Shown: positions 19,155 to 29,665 of the stretch, piece by piece
How positions within the stretch are numbered: position 1 is the stretch's first letter
Layout: each line of letters starts with the position of its first letter
Made by a program: the position numbers and the translations under genes
Notes under the pieces: model-generated
The model's database searches: none
What the model was told of the DNA's origin: nothing
The model's input: the letters and a program-made list of their open reading frames with translations, nothing else
NCBI GenBank assembly: GCA_027886185.1
Contig: WOAB01000568.1
Coordinates: 5,588,501-5,652,500 of the forward strand
DNA length: 64,000 nt
DNA from: Rheum nobile
Lineage: Eukaryota; Streptophyta; Magnoliopsida; Caryophyllales; Polygonaceae
Reading direction: 5' to 3'

Positions 19155-19988
19155 TGTTGGAACCTTGACGTTCCCTTTGGTTTTGATGATGATAAACACC
19201 ATTAGGTTTTATGTTTTCTTGTTGTTCCTATGAGTTTCAGGTCTTGTGAAAGAATTAGGGAACAATGGAAAACGCATGAAGAAGAGAAAGCAAAGGAATG
19301 CAATGGAACATGTGGAAACACGGAACAGTTACGCGAGAAGCAAATTGGAAATCTAAAACACGTGGTTCCTATACAAGGAAACTTTTATATATGGAAACAG
19401 CGTTCGCGGAACGATGCAATCGCATAGATGTGCCAGTTGTTCCCAGATAGACTCCATTATACAAGGAAATGAGATTTTGAGTCTTACTTGGAAAAGAAGA
19501 GAAAGATAATGAGTCTTAGGAAAGTTTATAGATGGAAACTATGTGTTTATGAGCTGAATTGTTTAGTTGGAAAGAAAATCTTTCACCGTTACCTTATATA
19601 GCGGGGTTGCTAACTATTTGGTAATTTGGTAAGAGATCTTTTCTACCACTATATATAGATGAGTTTACCTTGGGGAAAGGTATCTCAGCTATCACATTGA
19701 AGACTACAAGGAGCTTATTGCAAGGTTGAGATCAGGAGATCCAATGCAAGGTACGGGTTTGTACTTGATTGCTTAGGATTTTCTTTATGTTCTTGTGTCA
19801 TTGAGAGTTGATTGCACTCAAAGTCTTGTAACCTAGGGTATAGGTGGAGAGAAGACTTGTGAGATTGTACAATTCTTAATAATACAAGTATACGTTTGAG
19901 AACTTTGTTGTTACTTTGAATATTTGTTTATTTCCGCTGCCTAGGGAACAGTCACACTGTTTCCTGTCTAACACACTACGATTCAACA
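19155..19988 (+). repeat. 3' LTR, copia element at 14-20 kb
   Basis: 834 bp, TGTTGGAACC...GATTCAACA, same length as the 5' LTR with about 24 substitutions and no indel. Confidence 0.9.
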
Positions 19989-20460
19989 ACATGCACACAT
20001 ACGTTATTTTCATATACGCACACGGGTCATTTCTATATGCATACACAAATTATTTTCATAGGTTTTCATACATATGCACACCTGTTATTTTGTACGCACT
20101 CTTAGGTCATTTTCGTATGAACAAATAGGTTATTTTTCATATGCATATAGGCTATATTCGTAGATTTTGTACGCATGCACACATGTGTTGTTTTACATGC
20201 ATACCTACATTGTTTCAAATGAACACATGTGTTATTTCACATGCACACATAGCACGTAGTGCATTTCATTTGCACAAATAGGTCATTTCACATGCACACG
20301 ATAGTATATATTTCACATGCACATAGTAGTGTTTCATATGCAAATATTTGTTTATTCCATATGATTGTATATGTTTTATACATACACACGGTAGTGCATT
20401 TCACTTGCACACATCATTATATTTCACATGCACACAGATGTGTTTAGTGTGTGCATGTGA
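19989..20460. repeat. Right part of the 'atgcacacat' minisatellite
   Basis: About 16-18 irregular units of 22-33 bp built on 'tttcatatgcacacatagg(t/c)tatt'. Variation between units is high, so the array is old. Confidence 0.7.
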
Positions 20461-20729
20461 ATCTGTTTTTTTGCAACCGCCGAATTTTTAAAACGCGAAT
20501 AGGGCGCTCTATTTTCTTCCCATCCGACGGCTCCGAAGTGTCCTCACTCATCTCCTAAGCCCCCATCCTCACCGGATCTCTCCCCCTATATACAAGAGTA
20601 TTTTTTTCTAAATATACACAAAAGGGGAACACACAAGAGATGTGTGGGCGTACCAAGGAGGCATACATAATGGATGTGTGCCTAAACAATATGCGTGGCC
20701 CAAAAATATCCTTGAAGGAAAACAATACC
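20461..20729. other. Spacer, no gene seen
   Basis: A GC-richer patch (about 20478-20575) followed by sequence with 'gcatacaagacatgcac'-like motifs that may be the outer edge of the foldback element. A 69-codon minus-strand ORF has no support. Confidence 0.35.
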
Positions 20730-20929
20730 TGAACAATTTCCGTTTTAGCACGCATACAAGACATGCACTAGTCTTTTACGCGTGCCTATAATCGTTTTTA
20801 AGTTAAAAGAGGCACGCGTACAAGACATGCACACATCATGTACACTTGTCTATATTAATAAAAAAAGGGTGATGTCTCCGTGTTATCGTAGATAATTCAC
20901 ATTTTCCAAATTTGAATACTTTATATTAT

Positions 20930-21500
20930 TTCTTGATCGTAGGCTATATACTATCGCATTATCATATTTATTCGAATATCCTATATACTAAGTATAATGT
21001 AATCATAATTTCATTGTCATATTATTCGAATATCGGTTTAACTAAGTACAATATAATCCTAACTTCATTATCATATTATTCAAATATCAGTTATACTAAG
21101 TATAATGTAATCTTAACTTCTTTATTGTATTATTCAAAGATCGCTATACTAAGTATAATGCAATTCTATCTTCATTATCGTATTATTTAAATACCGGTTA
21201 TTCTAAGAATAATGTAATCCTAACTTCGTTATCATATTATTCGAATATCGTTTATACTAAGTATAATGTAATCCTAACTCTATTATCGTATTATTTGAAT
21301 ATCGGTTATACTAAGTATAATGTAATCATAACTTCATTATCATATTATTTGAATATCAGTTATACTAAGTACAATGTAATCCTAATTTCATTATCGTATT
21401 ATTCGAATATCGTATATATTAAGTATAATGTAATTCTAACTTCATTATCGCATTATTTGAATATTTTTTATACTAAGTATAATGTAATCCAAAGATCATT
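20930..21500 (+). repeat. 54-bp tandem array, left arm
   Basis: Unit around 'tattcgaatatcggttatactaagtataatgtaatcctaacttcattatc...'; the motif AATATC recurs at exactly 54-bp steps (20975, 21029, 21083, 21137). About ten units. ORFs reading SYYSNI.YTKYNVI are translations of the repeat: 54 is a multiple of 3, so frames stay open. Confidence 0.9.
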
Positions 21501-21974
21501 AAGTTTCCTTGAGTCATTCATTAGAACACCATACAACAATCTAACTTGGTGGATGGAGAAGACAAGAACCCCAACAATAAAAAAGAATAAAGGCCTCTCC
21601 TTGAAGCTCATGAAAGAGGAGGAGGAGGAGGAGGAGAAGGAGGAGGAGGAGGAGGAGAAATGAATATGAAATATGTAATTTGTATAGGTTTATGATTTAA
21701 GGTGCAAGTTTAGGTTTAGAATTTAGGGTTTAGGGTTTTATACCTAGGGCATGGAGCACTTTGGCACGCAATATGGATAGGTACGCACAATACGAGTGGG
21801 CACACATCCCCTATTCGTGCCTTGGCACCTTTTGGCTCCATGCCTATCCATTTTTTCTTACACCGTTCATTACAATATGTATTCAGATAATGCTCGTGCA
21901 GTTCTATGATCTGAATACAAAACGTATAGTGTTTCTAATGAATGACCCATGAAAACTTATTGAAGTTTGGATTA
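21501..21974. other. Centre of the foldback-like element
   Basis: Holds a (GAG)n tract (about 21619-21658), a short 'gtttagggtttagggttt' stretch (about 21710-21740) and 'ggcacgcaat...ggcacctttt' sequence. No gene seen. Confidence 0.5.
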
Positions 21975-22450
21975 CTCTATATCGCAAGTATAACCAATAT
22001 TCGAGTAATTGTATAATAAAGTTAGAATTACATCATACTTAGTATAACCAATATTTGAATAATATGATAATGAATCTAAGATTACGTTATACTTAGTATA
22101 ATTGAAATTCGAATAATACAATAATGAACTTAGGATTGCATTATACTTAGTATAACTGATATTCGAATAATACGATAATAAAGTTACAATTATATTATCA
22201 TTAGTATAACCGATATTTGTATAATACGATAATGAATTTATGATTAAATTATACTTAGTATAGCCGAAATTCGAATAATACGATAATGAACCAATGATTG
22301 CATTATACTTAGTATAAATGATATTCAAATAATACGATAATAAAGTTACAATAATATTATCATTAGTATAACCGATATTCGTATAATATGATAATGAAGC
22401 TAGGATTGCATTATATTTAGTATATACGATATTTGAATAATACGATAATG
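21975..22450 (-). repeat. 54-bp tandem array, right arm (inverted)
   Basis: The same 54-bp unit as the left arm, on the opposite strand, about nine units. A variant pair 'ttatcattagtataaccgatatt' appears twice (about 22195 and 22355) about 160 bp apart, showing a three-unit block duplication. Confidence 0.85.
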
Positions 22451-23344
22451 CGATATATAGTGTATGAAAATGCGATAATATATAGTATTCAAATTTTAAA
22501 AATGCTAAATTATTATGATAATACAGAGACACTATTTTTTTTAAATGGAGCGCATAATGGAAGAGTGAATGTCATGTACGCGTGGCTCTATTTATTAAAA
22601 AAAATATAGACACACGTACAAGACGAGTACATAATCTGTATGTTGAGGATTCTTAGAGGCACGCATTTGCTTCGCGTGCCAATGTTAATCGCGTGCCAAT
22701 TTAGATATTGTTTTGAGTATTTTTCCCTACCAAGCTATATTAGGGTCATGTATATTTTTTATTTTTTTGAACAAAGTAGTGATTAGGAAGGTATCAAGAA
22801 CGACAAGAAAACGATCATATAGCATCCTTTTGGATGAGAAGCAGAACTTCTGGGTTGGATTGTATCTCTTCCGTAGTCTTCCCGTGGCAGAGCTTTGTAA
22901 TCATGTCGACCACCGAATTGACTTCCTAGAAGATATGATTGATCTTCGCTATCGAAAAAAAATGTAATAAAATAAGAATATCAGAGTAAAGCATCTCTAT
23001 ATTCCAAGGACAAGCCAAACACCATTGATAATATTAAATATGGTTAAATTGTCGCTTTCCAATTCAATTTTGCGTAGTACCATGTCTTTTACTGATTGTA
23101 GTGCATTTCGTATTGCCAAAGTTTATGTTCATAATGTAGTTGATTTCCCACATTTATTAGCATGGATTCTTATTGTATTTGCGCTGTCGTTTCTGAAGAT
23201 GTAACCAATCGTTGAGTCTCAATTAATTTTAGTAGAACCATCAACGTTTATTTTGATGATACCGGGTGCTGGTTTTTTCCATCTTAAAATTTTCCTTTGT
23301 CGTTCTGGTTTTCAAGATTTTCTTGTCGGCATCGGTGTATCAGT

Positions 23345-23650
23345 CTAATCTTGGTTCCATTCTCTTACTTTTTCCCATTTGGAAATCATATTTGTTATAT
23401 AATGTGGGAGGTTTTTAATATTATCTAGTTGGTTGTTCACACCTACAAAGGTTTTCTGGTTTCGGTGGTACCAAATACTCCACCACATGATTGCTAAATT
23501 AGAGAAGTCCTTTTTATTAAGTTTTCCCCTAATTTCTTCTATAATGACAACAACTCTTTTGTTATTGCAATCTAGGGAGTTAATGTATCGATTAGTAGCT
23601 GGGCATATCTTATTTATAGTTGATAGTGTATACGGGCATTTAAATAACAA
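23345..23650 (-). pseudogene. LINE C-terminal domain piece (zf-RVT region)
   Basis: Open for 101 codons; IMWWSIWYHRNQKTFVG is the 'W-WR-RN' segment following RT in plant LINE-like proteins. It leads into the RNase H-like sequence at about 23280-22980, which is interrupted by several stops. Confidence 0.6.
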
Positions 23651-24673
23651 TTGTTCACATTCCTCAATTGAGTTGTTACAAGAGATGCATCCTGGAGGGA
23701 TAGTAATACCATTCTCTTGAAGTCTTTGTTTTGTTGGTAGTCCATTTTTAACGATTTTCTATAGGAAAATTTTCACTTTAGGATATGTGTCTAATTCCCA
23801 GATCCAGGCTAAATTATATGCACTATAATGTTTATTTTTATTAATAAGGTTCATTGCAGATTTCGTTGAGAACCATACATTTCTCCTTGGTTCCCGATAT
23901 ATTCTGTCAGAGATAATGCCTAATGGAAGAGGTGTTCCCGCAATGGTACTTGCCCATTCTATTGGTAATGTCTGTAGAAGCTAATTTGTATTCCAGGATT
24001 TATCTGGGTTAAAATAGTCATGAACTTTAGCGTCATGGTTTATGTTTGTCAGGGCGGTAGTTATGTTACAGAGGGGTTCATTAGATATCAATTTTCCTTC
24101 CAGAAACAAATTATTTTGCCATCACTAACTTGCCAAATAAAACTTTTTTTGAATTATGGTATAAGGTTAATTAGGTTCGTCCATTGCCAGGAGTAGTTGC
24201 CTTTCTTGTAGTAGTCTAGTATATGCGTTCCTTTTAAGTACATATGTTTCTGTAATAATTTTGACCCATAAATTTCTAAGTTCCGCCATAAATTTCCACA
24301 ATAATTTGAACTGTAGAGCATGGTTAATGTCTTTTGCTTTTCTGAGACCAAGACCCCATTGATCCTCTAGTTTACATATCTTGTCTCATCCAATTTATGG
24401 TTTAAAAGAGGCGTCCTTATTCTAGAAGAAGCTTCTATTAATCTTATCAAGTTCACTTAGTGTACTCGAGGGAAGTATGAAACTTTGCATAAGGAAATTT
24501 GGTCGTGCTGCTAGGTTAGCATGTATAAGTGTTGTTCGTCCTGCTTGAGATAATGCATTTGTTTAGTCGTGAGTTGGATTTTGTGATAATATTTGCAAAC
24601 GTTCTAGTATTCACTCGACTATTAATAATAGGACACCCAAGATATTTTTCCAGAGATGTTACATTTGTAATGG

Positions 24674-24994
24674 TTAGGATACCCTGGATTTGTTGTTTTT
24701 GGAGATTGGAGACACCACTTCTAACCTAAAGAAAGATTTATAAAAGTTTATATTTTGTCCTGATATTTTGCAGTAGTTGTCAATAATATATTTGATTTCT
24801 TTGCAATTGCTATGATTTGCTTTGGAGAAGATAATAATATCATCAGCAAAGGCGAGGAAAATAATTCTTGGCCCATTCCTTGTTGGTTGGAAACCTAGAG
24901 GTTTCTTATCCCTGTCGGATGCAAGTTGGAATTTTCTTGCTAGGAGTTCTGCTTCAAGAATAAAGAGAAATGTGGATAGTGGGTCCCCTTGCAT
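24674..24994 (-). pseudogene. LINE reverse transcriptase core
   Basis: A 106-codon open piece containing MQGDPLSTFLFILEAELLAR and FADDIIIF, the palm motifs of non-LTR reverse transcriptases (F/YADD). Flanking parts are in other frames. It copied element RNA at nicked chromosomal target DNA; this copy is dead. Confidence 0.8.
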
Positions 24995-25796
24995 GAGTCC
25001 TCTTTCCGGTTTGAAAATCTTTGTTGGTCCATTATTGACTAGAACTGAGAAAGGAACAATTGAGATTCATTCCTTGATCCAATTGATAAAGGTATTATTG
25101 AATCCAAAATTTTGAATAATTTTCAGGATGAAATTCCACTAGATCCGGTCATATGTTTTTTTCATATCTAGTTTGATGACGATATATCATTCAGTTCCTT
25201 TCCTAGATTTGAAGGAGTGAAAAATTTCATGTGCAATCAGGATATTATTTTGGATGACTCTATTTGCGACAAAGGCTCCTTTTAGTGGATGAATACGTTT
25301 TTCCATTACTCTTTTCAGTCTTTCTTTCAAGATCTTGGATAAAATTTATATATTGTAGAGCATAGACTTTAGATCGGTAGTGGTTTGTTGAGGTTGGATT
25401 ATCGCATTTTGGGATAAGTGTAATAAATGTGTGATTTATTTGTTTTAGAACTGTTCTTTTCACACCTTGAATGACCAAAGGACTAATAATATTCTACTCC
25501 CTCTGTCCCGTAATATAAGCAACATTTGAGAAATGACACATTTATTAAGGAGAAATGATTTTTGCAGAAGAAGTACAAAGTTGCTCAGTCAAGTACATAA
25601 AAATTGCAGGGACTAAAGTTGACAAATGGGGACAATTAAGCTAAACCCTGCAAATCCCATGGTTGATATTTTTAACCAATAGAAACACAGGATTAGAGTC
25701 ACACGGATTGCCAAATCTCAGCTAAACATTACATATTCTCTGCAAAACCAACCATTTACATCACTGCAACTCTTACATCTCCAAAAAACACAATTT

Positions 25797-25880
25797 CATC
25801 TCTGTTCAAGCATTTAACACCATTTCATCTCTGTTCAAGCATTTAACACCATTTCATCTCTGTTCAAGCATTTAACATTC
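25797..25880 (+). repeat. Three copies of a 28-bp repeat before the transposase
   Basis: 'tttcatctctgttcaagcat' followed by 'ttaacacca' is repeated three times nearly perfectly in the presumed 5' leader of the transposase gene. Confidence 0.85.
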
Positions 25881-25906
25881 ACAACAGCATCACTGCCTGC
25901 TCCAGA

Positions 25907-27535
25907 ATGTCTTCAGACTTTAATCTTAATATTCCAGCTCTGTTTCCACATGATGATGTAGACCAGCTACATGATTTTCTGACTGATGATGAAGAAATGG
26001 AAGAAGATGAAGTTCTCTTTGATCTCAACCAGCCATATGGGGACATGGAACAAGATGAAGTTCTATTTGATCTCAACCAAGAACCAGAAACAGAGGCAAC
26101 AGAGGCAAAAATTCATGCAGAAACAGAGCATCACAGTGAAGCAACAAGTCATCACCAGACAAATAGAAGCAGGCTCAGCAGTGAACAAATAATGAACATT
26201 TTGGTGTGACTTGTAGCCAATTCAGTAAATGGAAAGCTACAACATGGTGTAATGAATGCTGCTGCATCACAATTTAATGTATCAAGATGGTGCATAAGCA
26301 ACATATGGAGCATTGGCAAGAGACAGAGGGATGCAAACCAAATGTACAATCTCACACCAAAATATCATAACTCAGGTAGAAAGAAAGTTCAGGTATCAGT
26401 TGAGTCTATTACAAATCTGAATATGGGAGAGAGATCATGCATCAGAGATTTAGCAAGAAACCTTAACATATCAAAGAGCACAGCTCATAGAATGATCAAG
26501 AGGGGAGAAATCAAGCCACACACAAATCCACTCCATCCAGGATTGAATGACAACAACAAAGTGACAAGGCTGGATTGGGTGCTAAGGCTACTACAAGGTG
26601 ATACAGCAAAAACAAAGAGAGAATATATTCCAATGTATGACTTTGTTCATTTGAATGAGAAATGGTTTTATTTGAGAAGGAAGTCACACATGGTCTATCT
26701 AGCACAACATGAGAAAGGCAAATACAGAGCAGCTAGTTCAAGCAAGTTCATTCCAAAAGTAATGTTCACTGCTGCAGTAGCTAGACCAAGGTTCAATTCA
26801 GAAGGGCACTGTACATTTGATGGAAAAATTGGTATTTTTCCATTCACATACACAGAGCCAGCAAATAGATCATCAAAAAACAGACCAAAGGGGACATTGG
26901 TGACCAAGCTAGTTGAATCAGTAAACAAGAAGGTGACAAGGAGTATGTTAATCAACCAAATAGTTCTAGCAATCAAGGCAAAGTGGCCACAAGATGGACA
27001 TCACAAGGTGATATTTATACAACAAGACAATGCAAAAGCTCATATAACTCAACATGATGCAGAATGGCAGCAGGTATATCAAGAGGAAGGATTTACATTT
27101 ATTTTGACTCAACAACCACCTAATAGCCCTGATTTAAACATATTAGATCTAGGGTTTTTTAGGAGCATTCAATCACTGATGCACAAAAAGATGCCTAAGA
27201 ATGTTGATCACATGTTAGATGCAGTTCATGAAGCATTTTATGAACTAGACTCTAAAACATTAAGTAATGTGTGGATGACATTACAATATGTTATGAATGA
27301 AATACTCAAAAGAAAAGGGGGCAATGATTATGATGTTCCACATAATAATAAAAAGAGATTGGAAGCTCAAGGAATTCTGCCAAGAGAAGTTCATGCACCA
27401 ATGTGGGCAGTTATGGAAGCATGGGGCATTGTTCATGGGGGTGCACAAGGAATGCAAGCAGAAGCAGGTCCATCAAATGCACATCAATACAGAGAAGAAG
27501 AAAATCAAGAAGAAGAACAAGATATTATTGTCTAG
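25907..27535 (+). pseudogene. Mariner-like transposase, one in-frame stop, first catalytic Asp replaced
   Basis: The frame runs from ATG 25907 to TAG 27533-27535 (542 sense codons) with a single TGA at 26207-26209. Order: acidic N-terminus (about 1-90), helix-turn-helix DNA-binding region (SSEQIMNIL, then FNVSRWCISNIW), second HTH (LARNLNISKSTAHRMIKRG), then the DDE domain. The first catalytic segment reads VHLNEKWFYL, where plant mariners normally have D (HIDEKWF): Asp to Asn. The second (FIQQDNAKAH) and third (NSPDLNILDLGFF) are present, with 39 residues between the two Asp, the DD39D spacing. The TGA would be a CGA-to-TGA change. Such a protein would excise and insert the element at TA sites. 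Both defects argue against activity; binding of ends could persist if a shorter protein starts at Met 26252. Confidence 0.85.
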
Positions 27536-28199
27536 ACTAGCTTGGTATTTTGCACATCACTATATTTGTAAGCATGCACATATCAAATAAGTTGCATCTC
27601 ACTATATTTTGTAAGTAAGCATGCAAGTACATAGCTTGGTATTTTGCACATCACTATATTTTGTAGTCATGCAGGAACATAGTAAATCTTAAAAGCATGA
27701 AACTTTTGGCAACTTCTTTAAGCATGCATGAACATTGTAAGTCTTGAAAACAACCTTTATAACCTAAGAAACATGCAATCAATTTAATCTCAGATGTCCC
27801 CAATCATCACTGACACAAGCCCATTGACAAAAAACTAAGAATACCATAAGCCTCATTCAGTTATATCAACCGGTTTCTCATAGGACATTAATGCAGTGAA
27901 TTACATGAAGTTGCATCTCATTTTAAGAAGACTTCATCCTTGGTTATAGACTTATAATCTCAGTTGTCCCCAATCATCACTGACACAACTACATTTTCAC
28001 AACACTAACATACCCATAAGCCACATTCAGTTAATATAAACTGGTTTCTTATGACAACTTAATTTACATGAGCATGCATCTCAGTATTCAAAGACTTCAT
28101 CATTGATTATTAAAACACACAAACCCTAATGTCCCCAAGCATCACTGACACAAGCCCATTTATATAACAGTAACATAACAACAATAGAAACCAGGTAAT
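27536..28199. repeat. Mariner interior: ~165-bp tandem repeat and shorter repeats
   Basis: 'cttggtattttgcacatcac' occurs twice (27540, 27634). A unit of about 165 bp with 'gtcccca(a)tcatcactgacacaa' starts at 27797, 27966 and 28131, giving two and a bit copies. No coding sequence seen. Confidence 0.7.
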
Positions 28200-28590
28200 A
28201 ACAAGAGCATTTGCAGATCAATGAACAAGAGAACATCAGATAACCAGAGCATTTGCAACATTTGCAAATCAATGAACAAGACAGAGCATCAGATAACCAT
28301 AACCAGACAGAGCATTTGCAACAGAAAATCATAAAGAGCATTTGCAGATCAATGAGCATCAGAGCATGCATCAAACTAATTTGCAGATCAATGGACAAGA
28401 CAAAACATTTGATAACCAGAGCATCCAGCACATGCATACAACCCCGAAATTGAACATGCAATCAAAATATTCAACATACAACCCCGAAATTGAACATGCA
28501 ATCAACAGAGGACATGCAAATTGAAACATATTAGATCAAATCAACAACAATAGAGTAATCAAATTGAACATGCAATCAACAGAGGACAGA
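28200..28590. repeat. Mariner interior: 'gcatttgcagatcaatga' repeats
   Basis: About five irregular units of 45-65 bp with 'agagcatttgca(g/a)atcaatgaacaaga(c/g)a' up to 28410, then two pairs of 'gaaattgaacatgcaatcaa' (28445-28505) and 'catgcaatcaacagaggaca'. ORFs crossing it are repeat translations. Confidence 0.7.
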
Positions 28591-28599
28591 GTATAGAAG

Positions 28600-28869
28600 T
28601 CAACCATCAGATTCATCATCAGAGATTATAATAATCTCAACCTCAGGTGGGATTTTTTTTCTAGAGGGTCCTGCTTCTTTCTCCGGGGACTTGGAGGGCT
28701 GATTTATAGCTTCTTCATCCACTTTGGCCTCAGGTTTCCATCCACCCTCAACAGTATCTTCAGAGTAATGGGGACTGAAGCTGTGAACTCCTTGGCACTG
28801 GTTTCCCCATTCATACTTTGGGTATTGAGAGCAGAAAGAAGGAGATTTCTTCTGCTTCGGGGGCGCCAT
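28600..28869 (-). CDS. Opposite-strand ORF in the mariner element, 89 aa, unrecognised
   Basis: ATG at 28869 gives MAPPKQKKSPSFCSQYPKYEWGN in its first part, then HYSEDTVEGGW, a basic/Pro-Ser region (KSPEKEAGPSRKKIPPE) and an acidic end VEIIIISDDESDG. An upstream ATG at 28926 would add 19 residues. It is hydrophilic, with a basic start (PPKQKK) and a Ser/Asp-Glu end like a SUMO-interacting or CK2-type acidic motif (IIIISDDESD); that functional reading is inference. It faces the transposase and lies 1.06 kb from its end. Open, clean and compositionally protein-like, unlike neighbouring repeat ORFs. I know no family match. Confidence 0.45.
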   Translation of the reverse strand: MAPPKQKKSPSFCSQYPKYEWGNQCQGVHSFSPHYSEDTVEGGWKPEAKVDEEAINQPSKSPEKEAGPSRKKIPPEVEIIIISDDESDG

Positions 28870-28916
28870 GTCATCATCAGAGCTTGTTGTCCAATGGAAG
28901 CTCATCTCTGGATTCT

Positions 28917-29380
28917 CAGAAAGCAAGATCTAGAGGACACAATCCAGAGATGATGAAGAAGAGGAGACCTCGATCCAGAGATGATGAAGAAGAGGAGACC
29001 TCGATCCAGAGATGATAAAGAAGAGGAGACCAGATCCAGAAAGCAAGATCCAGAGATGAGATCCAGAGATGAGATCCAGAGGAGACCTCGATCCATAGAT
29101 TATGAAGAAGAGGAGACGAGATCCATAAAGCAAGATCCAGAGATGATGAAGAAGAGGAGACGAGATCCAGAAACCAAGATCCAGATGATGAAGAAGATGA
29201 GAGATTAGGGTTCAAGCGGCGTTTGAGTGTGAGAGAGCAGATGAGATTATGGTTTGAGTGTGAGAGAGAGAGAGCAGAGATAGCGGCGTTTGAGTGTGTG
29301 AGAGCAGATGAGATTAGGGTTTGAGTGTGAGAGAGAGAGCAGAGATAGAGGGTTCGAGAGTGATCTGGTGAGTGTGAGAG
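28917..29380. repeat. Mariner right interior: ~30-bp 'gatccagagatgatgaagaag' array
   Basis: Nine or so units of 20-34 bp (gatccagagatgatgaagaagaggagacctc and shorter versions) from 28926 to 29195, then two or three units of 'gcggcgtttgagtgtgagagagagagcagag' (29216-29350). The array is near the 3' TIR; on the minus strand it would be upstream of the small ORF. Confidence 0.8.
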
Positions 29381-29620
29381 AGAGAGAGGGGTATGAGAGA
29401 GAGATATTTATGAGGGAGGGTAATAAATGTAATGATGTGGGTAGGTAAAGAGAGGAGAATAAAACCAAATATGATAGGGTAGATTGGGTAAATGTAGAAA
29501 ATTTAGGAGGATAATATGAGAAATAATTATGACTGTAAATGAAAAGAAAAATAAATGTGATGAACATTTTGAGACGCCCAAAATAACAAATGGGACTTAT
29601 ATTATGAGACAGAGGGAGTA

Positions 29621-29665
29621 ATATTTTTGATAAAATTATGCAGACAATTCATCATGTCCTATTAA
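29621..29665 (-). pseudogene. LINE fragment beyond the mariner insertion
   Basis: On the minus strand GHDELSA, a stop, then FYQKY continues, across the mariner, into NIISPLVIQGVKRTVL and INHTFITLIPKC at 25.4 kb. The family equivalent is 'PGPDG-(F)-A-FYQKYW', the start of LINE reverse transcriptase. This shows the mariner sits inside the LINE. Sequence further right is too decayed to assign. Confidence 0.6.

Larger units (their letters stand above)
13966..19988 (+). mobile_element. Sirevirus-like Ty1/copia element with internal deletion
   Basis: Two LTRs of 834 bp (13966-14799, 19155-19988), both starting TGTTGGAACC, are flanked by the 5-bp duplication ACATG (13961-13965 and 19989-19993). A primer-binding site for initiator tRNA-Met lies 3 bp inside the left LTR and a purine tract abuts the right LTR. 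The interior encodes gag, a damaged protease and then directly the end of reverse transcriptase plus RNase H. Integrase and the reverse transcriptase active site are deleted, so it is non-autonomous. The RNase H sequence and the two-zinc-knuckle gag resemble the two copia elements at 33-60 kb and indicate the Sirevirus lineage. Confidence 0.85.
20730..22650. mobile_element. Foldback-like element with long inverted arms made of 54-bp repeats
   Basis: Left arm: 'gcacgcgtacaagacatgca' type sequence (about 20750-20850), a unique segment with 'gtctccgtgttatcgta...aatttgaatact' and then about ten tandem 54-bp units to 21500. Right arm: the same three blocks in inverted order and orientation, 54-bp array 21975-22450, unique segment 22470-22540, 'tcatgtacgcgtggctct' to about 22640. 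The arms are roughly 0.6-0.75 kb and the centre is about 450 bp. This is the architecture of foldback elements and of some long-TIR MULEs. No transposase gene is present and I did not find a target duplication, so outer borders are approximate. Confidence 0.65.
22700..25494 (-). mobile_element. L1-type LINE, 5'-truncated and decayed (main part)
   Basis: Read on the minus strand, in order: RT start (INHTFITLIPKC at about 25415), the central RT with QGDPLSTFLF and FADDIIIFSKA (24994-24674), a zinc-knuckle-like region before CTFVG-type tail (IWYHRNQKTFVG, about 23430), and an RNase H-like segment (WKKPAPGIIKINVDGST, about 23280). That order, with RNase H after RT, is typical of plant L1 LINEs. 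Many stops and frameshifts. The 5' part with endonuclease is absent; the RT N-terminus continues beyond a mariner insertion at 29.62 kb. Confidence 0.75.
25497..29618 (+). mobile_element. Plant mariner-like element (DD39D type), 4,122 bp
   Basis: Terminal inverted repeats CTCCCTCTGTCCCGTAATAT (left) and CTCCCTCTGTCTCATAATAT (right, reverse strand), flanked by TA on both sides (25495-25496, 29619-29620), as in Tc1/mariner and the related Stowaway MITEs. The element carries one transposase gene with an internal stop, a ~1.1 kb AT-rich region with three sets of tandem repeats, and an opposite-strand small ORF near the right end. Length is within the range of plant MLEs with extra sequence. It interrupts a LINE. 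Confidence 0.9.

Noticed and set aside
20930..22450. CRISPR-like array
   Set aside because: The repeats are directly adjacent with no unique spacers, in a plant nuclear context.
20912..22532. ORFs of 92-186 codons with YYSNI.YTKYN repeats as a repeat protein
   Set aside because: They are the 54-bp arrays, which stay open because 54 is a multiple of three; composition and both-strand openness argue against coding.
28902..29215. ORFs rich in Ser/Leu/Trp on the minus strand
   Set aside because: Translations of the ~30-bp mariner repeat array, open in several frames.
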